From: JAJXXT01 sp963764465
Lineage (GTDB): Bacteria > Pseudomonadota > Alphaproteobacteria > Acetobacterales > Acetobacteraceae
Assembly: GCA_963764465.1 (NCBI GenBank)
Contig: CAVXSO010000004.1
Span: forward strand, 62,001 to 126,000
Direction: 5' to 3'
DNA: 64,000 nucleotides
Positions 23,870-35,338 of this stretch are shown piece after piece. The number at the start of each line of letters is the position of its first letter. Position 1 is the stretch's first letter. The notes beneath the pieces were generated by a model that was given only the letters and a program-made list of their open reading frames with translations, was not told the origin of the DNA and searched no databases. A program made the position numbers and the translations under genes.

Positions 23870-25728
23870 TGGCGCTTCCCGCCCATTTCCTGGAGGAACT
23901 GCGCGCGCGCACGCCGATGGCGCCACTCGTCGGCCGGCGGGTGAAGCTGGCGCGTGCCGGGCGCAACTGGCGCGGCCTATGCCCTTTCCACAACGAGAAA
24001 ACGCCGAGCTTCCACGTCTACGAGAACGGCTTCCACTGCTTCGGCTGCGGTGCCAGCGGTGATGCGATCAGTTGGATCATGCAGACCCAGGGCCTCGAGT
24101 TCATGGAGGCTGTGACCGCCCTCGCCGCCGAGGCCGGCATGGATGTGCCAGCGCCCACGCCCCGCGCCGCCGAGGAAGCCCAAGCCCGCGCCGATATTTT
24201 CGCCGTCCTCGCCGCCGCGCAGGAAGCCTTTGCCCGCCGCCTCGCCGAGCCCGAGGGGGCGGCAGGCCGCGCCTATCTCGCCGGCCGGGGCCTCGATGAC
24301 GCCGCCTGCGCGCGCCACGGCCTGGGCTGGGCACCCGAGGGGCGCGACACGCTGATCCGTGAGTTGGCGGGGCAGGCGATGGAACTGCCCCAACTCGTCG
24401 AGGCCGGCCTCGCCCGCCTCGCGGACGACGAGCGGCCCGCCGCGGATTTCTTCCGCGCCCGCGTCACCTTCCCGATCCGGGACCGGCGCGGCCGTGTCAT
24501 CGGCTTCGGCGCCCGCACTCTCGGCGATTCCCAACCGAAATACCTCAATGGCCCGGAAACGCCGGTCTTCGCCAAGCGTCGTGCCCTTTACGGACTGGAT
24601 CGCGCGCGTGAGGCGCTACGCAAGGATAAAAACAACGAAATCATCGTTGTGGAAGGCTATCTTGACGTCATCACGCTGGCCGAGGCCGGCTTCCCGGGCG
24701 CGGTCGCGCCGCTTGGCACCGCGCTGACCGAAGAGCATCTCGACGCACTCTGGCAGCTCTCGCCCATGCCGGTCCTGTGCTTTGACGGCGACGCCGCCGG
24801 TGCCCGTGCCGCGGCCCGCGCGCTGGACCTCGCCCTGCCGCAGCTTCGCCCGGATCACAGCCTGCGCATCGCGCGCCTTGGCGGCAAGGGCGGCAAGGAG
24901 GATCCCGATAGCCTCGTCCGCCGCGAAGGGGCCGCCGCGTTCAAGGCGTTGCTGGATGCCGCCCTGCCGGCCGACGAGGCGCTTTATCTGTTCCTCGCGG
25001 AGGGAACCGCCGCGGGCGCGGAGGCGCGGGCCGCGCTGCGCACCAGGTTGGAGCAGGCCGCCGCCCGCATCGCGGACCGCAACCTCGCCGCCGAGTTCCG
25101 CCGCTCCCTGCTCGACCGTTTCTTCGCGGAACGCCGCGCCGCTGGCCCGCCCCGCCTGCCCGGCCAGCGGCCGCCACCTGGCCGCCAGCCGGGCAACCGC
25201 GCGCCGCAGCCCGCAAGGCCGACGCCGCGCCCGCCACGCCCCAGGCTCGACCCGGAAGCCGCGCGGGTCTCCCGCGCCGACTGCCTCACCCTCATTCTTT
25301 GCCGCCACCCCCGTCTGCTGCGCAGTGTCGAGGAGCCGTTCGCGATGCTCGACCTGCCCTTGCCGCACGCACGCCTGCGCGATGCCATGCTCGGTTGGGC
25401 CGACGCAGCGCAAAACCTTGGGGAATCGCTTGACACGGACGCGCTTCTTGCCCACCTGCGGCAGGTTGGGATGGGGGCCGAGCTGGAGCGGGTTCTCGCC
25501 ACGACGCTGCGTTGCGCCGCTCCCGACGCCATGCCGGCCGAGGTCGAGGCCGGTTTCTGGCACTTCTTCGGCCTGATGAACCCTGGACGGTTGGAGGCGG
25601 AATGGATGGCCGCGACCCGCGAAATGGAGAAGCACGTGGACAACGCCACCCAGCAGCGCCTCATCGCCCTTTCGCTTGCCCGCGCGGCCCTGCGGCGCGG
25701 TGAGACCGGCTTCGACCCCGATCTCTGA
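23869..25728 (+). CDS. dnaG: DNA primase DnaG
   Basis: 619 residues. The N-terminal zinc ribbon is clear: C38, H41, C57 and C60 in CPFHNEKTPSFHV and FHCFGCGASGD. The catalytic TOPRIM core has EIIVVEGYLDVI (catalytic Glu) near residue 262 and CFDGDAAGARAA near 304. A proline/arginine-rich linker (about 425-465) separates it from a C-terminal helicase-binding domain. It makes RNA primers for DNA replication and binds DnaB. The start follows directly from yqeY (TGATG), and rpoD begins 57 bp downstream. Confidence 0.97.
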   Translation: MALPAHFLEELRARTPMAPLVGRRVKLARAGRNWRGLCPFHNEKTPSFHVYENGFHCFGCGASGDAISWIMQTQGLEFMEAVTALAAEAGMDVPAPTPRAAEEAQARADIFAVLAAAQEAFARRLAEPEGAAGRAYLAGRGLDDAACARHGLGWAPEGRDTLIRELAGQAMELPQLVEAGLARLADDERPAADFFRARVTFPIRDRRGRVIGFGARTLGDSQPKYLNGPETPVFAKRRALYGLDRAREALRKDKNNEIIVVEGYLDVITLAEAGFPGAVAPLGTALTEEHLDALWQLSPMPVLCFDGDAAGARAAARALDLALPQLRPDHSLRIARLGGKGGKEDPDSLVRREGAAAFKALLDAALPADEALYLFLAEGTAAGAEARAALRTRLEQAAARIADRNLAAEFRRSLLDRFFAERRAAGPPRLPGQRPPPGRQPGNRAPQPARPTPRPPRPRLDPEAARVSRADCLTLILCRHPRLLRSVEEPFAMLDLPLPHARLRDAMLGWADAAQNLGESLDTDALLAHLRQVGMGAELERVLATTLRCAAPDAMPAEVEAGFWHFFGLMNPGRLEAEWMAATREMEKHVDNATQQRLIALSLARAALRRGETGFDPDL

Positions 25729-25785
25729 CCCGCCGCCGCAGCCCGCACCGCCCCATTGACCGCACGCCGCCCACCGGAGTCCCGC

Positions 25786-27732
<1,947 letters not shown>

Positions 27733-27739
27733 TCCAGCC

Positions 27740-28309
27740 TTGTCGGCCGACACGGAGGGCGTGGACCACGTCGCCGTCACGGTGACGTTCCTGCGGATGG
27801 AGGCACCACCCCTCCAGCCGGCGCCGCCGCTCCCCGCGGGGGCGGAAATTCGGCTGCTGCGCGACGCCTCGCCGCACTACTACCGCTCGCTCTACGACAC
27901 GGTGGGCGCGGAGTATCTCTGGTGGCTCCGCCGCGCGATGCCGGAGCGCCAGCTCGCCGCCCTGCTGCGCGACGTGCATGTCAGCGTGCGCGTGCTTCTG
28001 CTCGATGGGCGAGAGGCCGGGTTCTACGAGCTGGATCGCGGGCCATGGCCGGCGGTCAACCTCGCGTATTTCGGCCTGATGCCGCATGCGGTGGGCAGCG
28101 GCGTCGGCCGCGCCTTCCTGCGCCATGCGGTGGACACGGCATGGGCTACGGGCCCGCGCGCGGTGACGGTGAACACGTGTACCGCAGACCATCCGCGCGC
28201 CCTGCCGCTCTACCGTTCCGTGGGCTTCCGCGTCACCCGCACCGTCGACGAGGACTGGCCGGTTCCCCGCCGCCTCGGGATGAGCATCCCCGCGCATGTG
28301 CGCCGCTAG
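27740..28309 (+). CDS. GNAT family N-acetyltransferase
   Basis: 189 residues. The acetyl-CoA pyrophosphate loop appears as LMPHAVGSGVGRAFLRHAVD (the Q/RxxGxG/A pattern in the form VGSGVG), followed by VTVNTCTADHPRALPLYRSV, the usual beta-strand and C-terminal helix of the fold. A preceding WWLRRAMPERQLAALL segment matches uncharacterised GNATs seen next to rpoD in related bacteria. The frame opens with TTG at 27740, 7 bp after the rpoD stop; the true start could be a later GTG. The acetylated substrate cannot be inferred. It is probably read from the rpoD transcript. Confidence 0.8.
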   Translation: MSADTEGVDHVAVTVTFLRMEAPPLQPAPPLPAGAEIRLLRDASPHYYRSLYDTVGAEYLWWLRRAMPERQLAALLRDVHVSVRVLLLDGREAGFYELDRGPWPAVNLAYFGLMPHAVGSGVGRAFLRHAVDTAWATGPRAVTVNTCTADHPRALPLYRSVGFRVTRTVDEDWPVPRRLGMSIPAHVRR

Positions 28310-28414
28310 GCAAGTCGGCGCCGACGCGCCGCGCGGCTGTGGTATTATCACAGCGGCGCGGCCCGGCCCGTGCCATCCTGCGTCCCACAACGTCCGGTGA
28401 TGAAGGAGGCTTCG

Positions 28415-28606
28415 ATGTCCGCCAATATCGGTTCCGTCGATCGCGCCCTGCGTCTCGTGCTCGGCGTGATCCTGGTCGTCCTCGGCATCTGGCTGCGCGG
28501 TGGCTGGCTCTGGGCTGCCCTGGTTGGCGCGGTGCTGGTCGTGACGGCACTGATCCGCTTCTGCCCCGCCTATGGGCTGCTGCGCATCCGCACCAACAAG
28601 GCCTGA
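28415..28606 (+). CDS. DUF2892 (YgaP transmembrane-like) small membrane protein
   Basis: 63 residues. Hydrophobic segments LVLGVILVVLGIWL and WAALVGAVLVVTALI form two likely membrane helices. They end in the family motif RFCPAYGLLRIRTNKA, where a Cys-Pro sits at the membrane surface. In YgaP this domain anchors a rhodanese; free-standing copies have no known job. The start is well supported by GAAGGAGG eight bases upstream. The gene stands alone between the GNAT gene and the convergent receptor-channel gene. No promoter was recognised in the 105-bp gap before it. Confidence 0.9.
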   Translation: MSANIGSVDRALRLVLGVILVVLGIWLRGGWLWAALVGAVLVVTALIRFCPAYGLLRIRTNKA

Positions 28607-28762
28607 GCCTCCCGCAACGCCGTGCCGACGGCCCCGGCCTGCTGCGCGCCTCGCCCGCTGCCCGCCTCGCGCGCAGCACGGAACCGCCGGCCTTCATGCT
28701 CGCGGGTGGTCTCGCCGACTGGCCGGGCTGACCGACGGCTGCCGCACGCCGTCACCGCGGCG

Positions 28763-29932
<1,170 letters not shown>

Positions 29933-30147
29933 GCCACCTCCCCGGCACAAGCGGCGTCGCACCGCGTGCGATCTGACGCCGGCGGTCCGTGCCTGGCAAG
30001 GCCGCGTCGCGTGGATGGCGTGGGACGTTCGCGGCCGGTCGCGGGTGGCGCGCCAGGGTGGGGCCACCGCGGACGGCCGCCCTCGTGTTTGTCTTGCCAC
30101 GCGGTCTCCCGCTAGGCTTCGCGCGCCGACCAACACCGGACCCACCC

Positions 30148-31074
30148 ATGCCCCTGCACCTGCCGCCGCTGCGCACCGGCACACCGCGTCACGAACACGG
30201 CGTCATCACCCCGACCGGAGGGGCCCACATCCCCTTCGCGCTGGTCGAGGGCGACGCGCCGGGCCCGTGCCTGCTCGTCACCGCCGGCATTCACGGCTCG
30301 GAATACACGTCGATCGAAGCAGCGCTGCGGCTCTCCCGCCGCCCGGCGCGCGGCCTTCGCGGCACGATCCTCATTCTGCCCATCGTCAACATGGGCGCGT
30401 TCCGCACCCGCTCGATCTACGTCGCGCCAGAGGACGGGTGCAACCTCAACCGCATGTTCCCCGGCCGCCCGGATGGCAGCTTCACCGAGCGTCTGGCGCA
30501 TTGGCTGGTCACGGACATCTATCCGCAGGCCGATGCGTATCTCGACCTTCATGGCGGCGATCTCAGCGAGGCGCTCGAACCGTTCTCGCTGTTTCCCCGC
30601 GACAGCGAGGCCTCGCGCGAGCTCGCCACCGTTTTCGGCCTCCCGGTCGCCGTCGCCGCAGGGGGGGAAGGGTACACGATCAACGCGGCCGGCCGCCTCG
30701 GTAAGCCCAGCGTCCTCGCCGAGGTCGGCGGCAACGGCGTCTGGACCGAGGATGGTGTCGCGCAACTCCTTGCCGGCATCGAGCGAGTGCTCGCCCATCT
30801 CGGCATGATCCGCACAAAGCCCGCGCACGCCGGCCCGGTGAAGGTCGTTACCATGTGGGTGCCCACCGCGGATGAGGACGGGCTCTGGTATCCCGCGAAG
30901 GGCCTCGGCGACGCGGTCCAGGCCGGCGAGACGCTCGGCCAGGTCCGCTCGCTGTTCGGTGACGTGATCGCAACGATCGCCGCGCGCGATGCCGGCACCG
31001 TGCTCTACACGCTGAGCAGCCTGCGCGTGAACAAGGGCGAGGCGCTGCTTGGCGTCGGCACACCGGTCGCATAA
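30148..31074 (+). CDS. succinylglutamate desuccinylase/aspartoacylase family protein
   Basis: 308 residues. Zinc ligands of the M14-like deacylase fold appear as VTAGIHGSEYTSIEAAL (HxxE) and AYLDLHGGDLSE (His). NLNRMFPGRPDGSFTERLAH supplies the substrate-binding Arg/Asn region. A C-terminal beta domain carries GDVIATIAARDAGTVLY. Family enzymes remove acyl groups from N-acyl amino acids. The ATG at 30148 is 9 bp after CCGGA and starts where homology begins; the earlier frame is non-coding. It diverges from the receptor-like channel over 215 bp with no clear promoter. The specific acyl amino acid is unknown. Confidence 0.88.
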   Translation: MPLHLPPLRTGTPRHEHGVITPTGGAHIPFALVEGDAPGPCLLVTAGIHGSEYTSIEAALRLSRRPARGLRGTILILPIVNMGAFRTRSIYVAPEDGCNLNRMFPGRPDGSFTERLAHWLVTDIYPQADAYLDLHGGDLSEALEPFSLFPRDSEASRELATVFGLPVAVAAGGEGYTINAAGRLGKPSVLAEVGGNGVWTEDGVAQLLAGIERVLAHLGMIRTKPAHAGPVKVVTMWVPTADEDGLWYPAKGLGDAVQAGETLGQVRSLFGDVIATIAARDAGTVLYTLSSLRVNKGEALLGVGTPVA

Positions 31075-31087
31075 GCGCACGCCGCGT

Positions 31088-32161
31088 TCAGTTCGCGCCG
31101 TGCACCGCCTCCACCACCGCGCGCGTCACGTCCTTCGTCGTCGCCTTGCCGCCGAGATCGGGCGTCAGCACGCCATCGGCGCAAACGCGCTCCACGGCCG
31201 CCATCAGACGCGCCGCCGCCGCATCCTCGCCGAGATGTTCGAGCATCAGCGACGCGGTCCAGAAACTCGCCACGGGATTCGCGATCCCCTTGCCGGTGAT
31301 GTCGAACGCCGAGCCATGGATCGGCTCGAACATCGAAGGCCGCCGCCGCGTCGGATCGACATTGCCCGTGGGTGCGATACCCAGGCTGCCGGCGAGCGCC
31401 GCCGCTAGGTCGGACAGGATGTCGGCGTGCAGGTTGGTCGCCACCACCGTGTCGATGCTCGCCGGCCGCTTGACCATGCGCATCGTCATCGCATCGACGA
31501 GTTCCTTGTCCCAGGCCACCTGCGGGAACTCGGTCGCGACCGCGGCTGCGATCTCGTCCCACATCACCATGCCGTGCCGCTGCGCGTTGGACTTTGTCAC
31601 CACGGTGAGGTGGCGGCGCTTGCGCCGCGCCGCCTGCTCGAAAGCGAAGCGCATGATCCGCTCCACCCCCGCGCGGGTGAACACCGCCACCTCCATGCCC
31701 ACCTCCTCGGGCAGGCCACGATGCGCCCGCCCGCCGACGCCCGCATACTCGCCCTCGCTGTTCTCGCGCACGATCAGCCAGTCGAGGTCGCCGGGCCCCG
31801 CATGCCGCAGCGGGCTCTCGATCCCCGGCAGGATGCGCGTGGGCCGGATATTCGCGAACTGGTCGAAGCCCTGGCAGATCGCGAGCCGGAGCCCCCACAG
31901 CGTGATGTCGTCGGGCAGGTCTGGCGCGCCCACCGCGCCGAAATAGATCGCGTCCATACCCTCGAGCCGGGCAAGCCCGTCCGGCGGCATCATTCGCCCG
32001 TGCTTCTTGTAGTAGGCGCTACCCCAGTCGAACGCCGTCACCTCCAGCCGGAAGCCGCCATCGCGCGCCGCCACCGCCTCCAGCACCTCGAGCCCCGCGG
32101 CGATAACCTCCGGCCCGATCCCATCCGCCGGGATCGAGGCGATCCGATGTACCCGAACCAT
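31088..32161 (-). CDS. tartrate dehydrogenase / isopropylmalate-isocitrate-type dehydrogenase
   Basis: 357 residues. It opens VHRIASIPADGIGPEVIAAG, the standard start of beta-decarboxylating NAD(P) dehydrogenases. The substrate phosphate/carboxylate region is LDWLIVRENSEGEYAGVGGR, the metal aspartates lie in NLHADILSDLAAALAGSLGI, and the cofactor segment is FEPIHGSAFDITGKGIANPV. Overall pattern and length best fit tartrate dehydrogenase/decarboxylase (TtuC-like) rather than LeuB. GAGGA is 4 nt before the ATG. It is convergent with the deacylase gene (13-bp gap) and divergent from the CoA transferase. D-malate is an alternative substrate. Confidence 0.88.
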   Translation of the reverse strand: MVRVHRIASIPADGIGPEVIAAGLEVLEAVAARDGGFRLEVTAFDWGSAYYKKHGRMMPPDGLARLEGMDAIYFGAVGAPDLPDDITLWGLRLAICQGFDQFANIRPTRILPGIESPLRHAGPGDLDWLIVRENSEGEYAGVGGRAHRGLPEEVGMEVAVFTRAGVERIMRFAFEQAARRKRRHLTVVTKSNAQRHGMVMWDEIAAAVATEFPQVAWDKELVDAMTMRMVKRPASIDTVVATNLHADILSDLAAALAGSLGIAPTGNVDPTRRRPSMFEPIHGSAFDITGKGIANPVASFWTASLMLEHLGEDAAAARLMAAVERVCADGVLTPDLGGKATTKDVTRAVVEAVHGAN

Positions 32162-32243
32162 GGTTTCCTCCATCTCGCCGGCTGAAACCGGCCACCCTTG
32201 CATGCCCACCCCCACAGGTCGAAACTCACGCCCGGAGGATCCG

Positions 32244-33452
32244 ATGCCCGATACCAATCCCAGCGCCGTGGCGGCAACAGTCCTGCCGCTCGCCAACATT
32301 ACCGTGCTCGACCTCACGCTCGCCCGTGCCGGGCCCACCTGCGTGCGCCATCTCGCCGACTGGGGCGCCAATGTCATCCGTGTCGAGCCCCCCGGCTCGG
32401 GCGGCGAGGAAATCTCGGGTGACCGCCACGGCTTCGACTTCCAGAACCTGCATCGCAACAAGCGCGCGATCATGCTGGACCTGAAGTCGCGGGAGGGCCA
32501 CGCGGTGTTCATGAAGCTGGCAGCCTCGGCCGACGTCATCGTCGAGAACATGCGCGCCAACGTGAAGCACCGGCTCAAGATCGCATGGGAGGACGTGCAC
32601 GCCGTCAACCCGCGCCTCGTCTATGGCAGCATCAGCGGCTTCGGCCAGGACGGGCCCTATGCCGCGCGTGCCGGCGTCGATCAGATCGCGCAGGGCCTCG
32701 GCGGCCTCATGTCCATCACCGGCGAACCTGGCCGAGGGCCGATGCGCGTCGGCATCCCGATCGACGACCTCACGGCTGGCAACCTGCTCGCCTTCGGCAT
32801 CATGACAGCGCTCTATGAGCGCGAGCGAACCGGCGTGGGCCGCTGGGTGCACACCTCGCTGCTGGAGGCGCAGGTCTTCATGCTGGATTTCCAGGCCGCG
32901 CGCTGGCTCATGGCCGGCGAGGTCGCTGGCCAGGCCGGCAACGATCACCCGACGGGCATTCCCACCGGCGTCTTCCCCACATCCGACGGTCACATCAACA
33001 TCGCGGCAAGCGGCCCGCGCCTGTTCGCGCGCTTCGCCGAGACCATTGGCAAGCCGGAATGGCTGCAGATCCCCGAGTGGCAGTCCGGCAAGGGCCGCAG
33101 CGATCACCGCAAGGAGATCAATGCCGCCATCGCCGAGATAACCAAGACAAAGCCCTCGGAGTACTGGATCGAGCTGTTCGAGGCCGCCGGCATCCCCTGC
33201 GGCCCGATCAACACCATCGACAAGGTGTTCGCCGATCCGCAGGTGAAGCATCTGGGCCTCGCGACGCCCATGCAACACCCCGCGCTCGGCGCCGAGATGG
33301 TTGTCGCCTCGCCGCTGAACATGACAGGTGTGGCCAAGACGATCCGCTCCCACACCCCCGATCCTGGCGAGCATACGGACGCCATCCTGCAATCCATCGG
33401 CCTCGGCCAGGACGAGATCGCCGAGCTTCGCGCCAAGGGAGCCGTGAAATGA
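32244..33452 (+). CDS. CaiB/BaiF family (class III) CoA transferase
   Basis: 402 residues. Family landmarks: LANITVLDLTLARAGPTCVR and HLADWGANVIRVEPPGSGGE at the N-terminus, HRNKRAIMLDLKSREG, the ADVIVENMRANV stretch, and the catalytic aspartate in RAGVDQIAQGLGGLMSITGE. It moves CoA between acids without a ping-pong thioester on glutamate of the class I type. GGAGG is 7 nt before the ATG. The downstream crotonase-fold gene overlaps by 4 bp (ATGA), suggesting a two-step pathway: activation of an acid as CoA thioester, then rearrangement or hydration. The acid is not identifiable. Confidence 0.92.
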   Translation: MPDTNPSAVAATVLPLANITVLDLTLARAGPTCVRHLADWGANVIRVEPPGSGGEEISGDRHGFDFQNLHRNKRAIMLDLKSREGHAVFMKLAASADVIVENMRANVKHRLKIAWEDVHAVNPRLVYGSISGFGQDGPYAARAGVDQIAQGLGGLMSITGEPGRGPMRVGIPIDDLTAGNLLAFGIMTALYERERTGVGRWVHTSLLEAQVFMLDFQAARWLMAGEVAGQAGNDHPTGIPTGVFPTSDGHINIAASGPRLFARFAETIGKPEWLQIPEWQSGKGRSDHRKEINAAIAEITKTKPSEYWIELFEAAGIPCGPINTIDKVFADPQVKHLGLATPMQHPALGAEMVVASPLNMTGVAKTIRSHTPDPGEHTDAILQSIGLGQDEIAELRAKGAVK

Positions 33453-34264
33453 ACGACGTCGCGAGCAGCAAGATTTTCGCGGATGGCAAGATGCTGGCCT
33501 CCGTCGAGAAGGGGGTCGGCCTCGTCACGTTCAACCAGCCGGAAAAGCGCAATGCCATGTCAGTCGCGATGTGGCAGGGCCTCGGCGAGATCCTGGACGG
33601 GTTCGCGGCCGACGATAGCGTGCGCGTGGTCATCCTCACGGGCGCCGGTCACAAGGCGTTCGTTTCGGGAGCCGATATCAGTCAGTTCGAGCAGGCACGC
33701 AACAACGCGGACGCACAGCGCGAATACGACCGGCTGACCAGCGCCGGGCGTGACAAGCTCGCCAATTTCGTCAAACCGACCATCGCGCGCATCCGCGGCT
33801 TTTGCCTCGGTGGCGGGCTCGGCATCGCAATGATGACGGACCTGCGCATCGCGGCCCACGACAGCGCTTTCGGTATTCCCGCGGCGCGCCTCGGCATTGC
33901 CTATGGGCCGGACATGACGCGCCGCCTGGTCGATCTCGTGGGCCCCGCGCATGCCCGCATGCTGCTCTACACCGGCGCGCGCATCGACGCGGAGGAGGCG
34001 CAGCGCATCGGCCTCGTGAACCGCACCGTACCGGATGACGAATTGTCCGATGTCGTGCTGGAGCTCGCGAGCTCGCTGGCCGACAACGCTCCCCTCTCGC
34101 TGCGAGCCGCCAAGGTCATGGTCGAGCAGGTCACCCGCGACGAAAGCAAGCGCGACCGCCTTGCAATGGATGCCGTCATCCAGACCTGTTTTGACAGCGC
34201 GGATTATCGCGAGGGGCGCACCGCCTTCATGGAAAAGCGCCGCCCCGTCTTCAGGGGGCGCTGA
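33449..34264 (+). CDS. enoyl-CoA hydratase/isomerase (crotonase) family protein
   Basis: 271 residues. The crotonase oxyanion hole is present: AFVSGADISQFEQ and IRGFCLGGGLGIAMMTDLRI. However, the positions of the two catalytic glutamates of classic hydratases are changed: the first (GGGCELA in rat ECH) is Gly here (GGGLGIA) and the second (FGQPE) is Ala (FGIPAARLGI). The protein may therefore not be a simple hydratase; isomerase, decarboxylase or hydrolase chemistry in the same fold is more likely. The start overlaps the CoA-transferase stop by 4 bp. A longer upstream frame is only a shadow of that gene. Confidence 0.88.
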   Translation: MNDVASSKIFADGKMLASVEKGVGLVTFNQPEKRNAMSVAMWQGLGEILDGFAADDSVRVVILTGAGHKAFVSGADISQFEQARNNADAQREYDRLTSAGRDKLANFVKPTIARIRGFCLGGGLGIAMMTDLRIAAHDSAFGIPAARLGIAYGPDMTRRLVDLVGPAHARMLLYTGARIDAEEAQRIGLVNRTVPDDELSDVVLELASSLADNAPLSLRAAKVMVEQVTRDESKRDRLAMDAVIQTCFDSADYREGRTAFMEKRRPVFRGR

Positions 34265-34279
34265 ACCGCCGCCGCAGGC

Positions 34280-34996
34280 ATGCTCCTCTGGTGCGCCGGC
34301 GTCTACGCCAGCGGCTCCACCTACGCATTCAACATCCTGCGCGAGCTTGCGCGGCGCGGTGGCGACGTGACCACCCGCTTTGTCAACACGATACAGGACA
34401 CGGCTGGACTCGATGATGGCCGCTATGCGGTGAAGTCTCACGACGTGCCGCCGGAAGTGGCCGCCCGGCTCGCGGAACTCGCAAGCGGCATCGTTGTCAC
34501 CCTGCGTGACCCACGTGACGCCGTCACGTCGCTCATGCGCTACCAGAACTTCCCGTTCGATCTCGCGCTCGATTGGGTCGGCCGCTCCGCCCGCTTTGCC
34601 GCCATCGTCGCGCAGCGCCCTGGCGCGCTCGCCCTTCGTTACGAGGACGGATTTTGCGATCTGCCAGCCACGGTCACGCGCCTCGCCGCCCATTTCGGTA
34701 TTGACGCGGACGAAGCGGCATGCACCGCGATCTTCGCGGGGCTGCGCCGCAGCGCGCTGGAGGCGGCGATCGCGCGGTTCCCTACCCGCGACGATGTGAA
34801 AATCGACCCACGCTCCGGCGATATCGAGGACCCGGCGACGCAATGGCATCGCCACCATGCTGGCCGGGATGGTGCCATCGGCCGCTGGCGCCACGCGCTC
34901 ACCCGCGCGCAGGCGGATCGGGTGCGCGCGGCGCTGGCGGACCTGCCACAACTGTTCCATCCACGCCCCCTTCCGGCCGGCGGGCGTCGGGGCTAG
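34280..34996 (+). CDS. sulfotransferase-like protein
   Basis: 238 residues. It opens MLLWCAGVYASGSTYAFNIL, resembling the PAPS 5'-phosphosulfate loop at the start of sulfotransferases, and has VVTLRDPRDAVTSLMRYQNF, the 3'-phosphate-binding RDPRDxxxS pattern. These are the two PAPS contacts expected, so sulfotransferase activity is plausible, but the N-terminal loop lacks the usual basic residue and the remainder is divergent. It follows the crotonase gene by 15 bp and ends just before the cobalamin riboswitch. The acceptor is unknown; a carbohydrate is one option given the glycosyltransferases in the window. Confidence 0.65.
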   Translation: MLLWCAGVYASGSTYAFNILRELARRGGDVTTRFVNTIQDTAGLDDGRYAVKSHDVPPEVAARLAELASGIVVTLRDPRDAVTSLMRYQNFPFDLALDWVGRSARFAAIVAQRPGALALRYEDGFCDLPATVTRLAAHFGIDADEAACTAIFAGLRRSALEAAIARFPTRDDVKIDPRSGDIEDPATQWHRHHAGRDGAIGRWRHALTRAQADRVRAALADLPQLFHPRPLPAGGRRG

Positions 34997-34999
34997 GCT

Positions 35000-35240
35000 T
35001 GCGGCAGACTCCGGTGGCCCGCAAGGGCTGAAACGGGAACGCGGAATGGCCAAATGTCCAGGGAGACTGCGCCCCTGGCGAACCAAGACCGCGGCTGCCC
35101 CCGCAACTGTGAGCGGCGAGTCCCTCGCCAATGCGCCATTGCCGCCTCGCGGTGAGAAGGCGGCGAGGGACAGGACATTCCGTTCTCGGAATGTGCCGGC
35201 GCCGCGAGCCAGGAGACCGGCCGGCGTCGAGATCGCACGC
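35000..35240 (+). promoter_or_regulatory. cobalamin (adenosylcobalamin/B12) riboswitch
   Basis: Core elements are in order: CCGGTGGCC at 35011-35019, GAAACGGGAACGCGG near 35030-35044, the highly conserved GCTGCCCCCGCAACTGTGAG at 35094-35113, and the B12 box AGCCAGGAGACCGGCC at 35207-35222. It lies about 100 bp before btuB, the classic target. Binding of cobalamin normally folds the leader so that translation or transcription of the uptake receptor is reduced. Only btuB is downstream; the BtuFCD genes are on the opposite strand without such an element. Confidence 0.95.
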
Positions 35241-35264
35241 GCGCACCGGGCGGGGAGCACCGGC

Positions 35265-35325
35265 GCAACGGGCAAGCCCCGCATGCATGCATCGCCCTGA
35301 CATCAGTGGGGGGTACCCCCGTTGC
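35265..35325 (+). promoter_or_regulatory. candidate riboswitch expression platform before btuB
   Basis: GCAACGGG (35265-35272) can pair perfectly with CCCGTTGC (35318-35325), which ends directly against the btuB ribosome site (CGGAG). A competing 12-bp palindrome, GGGGGTACCCCC, occupies 35309-35320 and shares bases with the second arm. The two structures are mutually exclusive, as expected for a switch controlling ribosome access. No U-run follows, so translational control is more likely than termination. Confidence 0.5.
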
Positions 35326-35338
35326 CGGAGTGCGAGAC

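Noticed and set aside
28607..28762. Rho-independent terminator between the convergent DUF2892 and receptor genes
   Set aside because: Several GC-rich self-complementary segments exist, but none is followed by a T-run on either strand.
35281..35292. GCATGCATGCAT repeat in the btuB leader as a regulatory site
   Set aside because: It is a short simple repeat with no matching element elsewhere and no clear pairing with the riboswitch.
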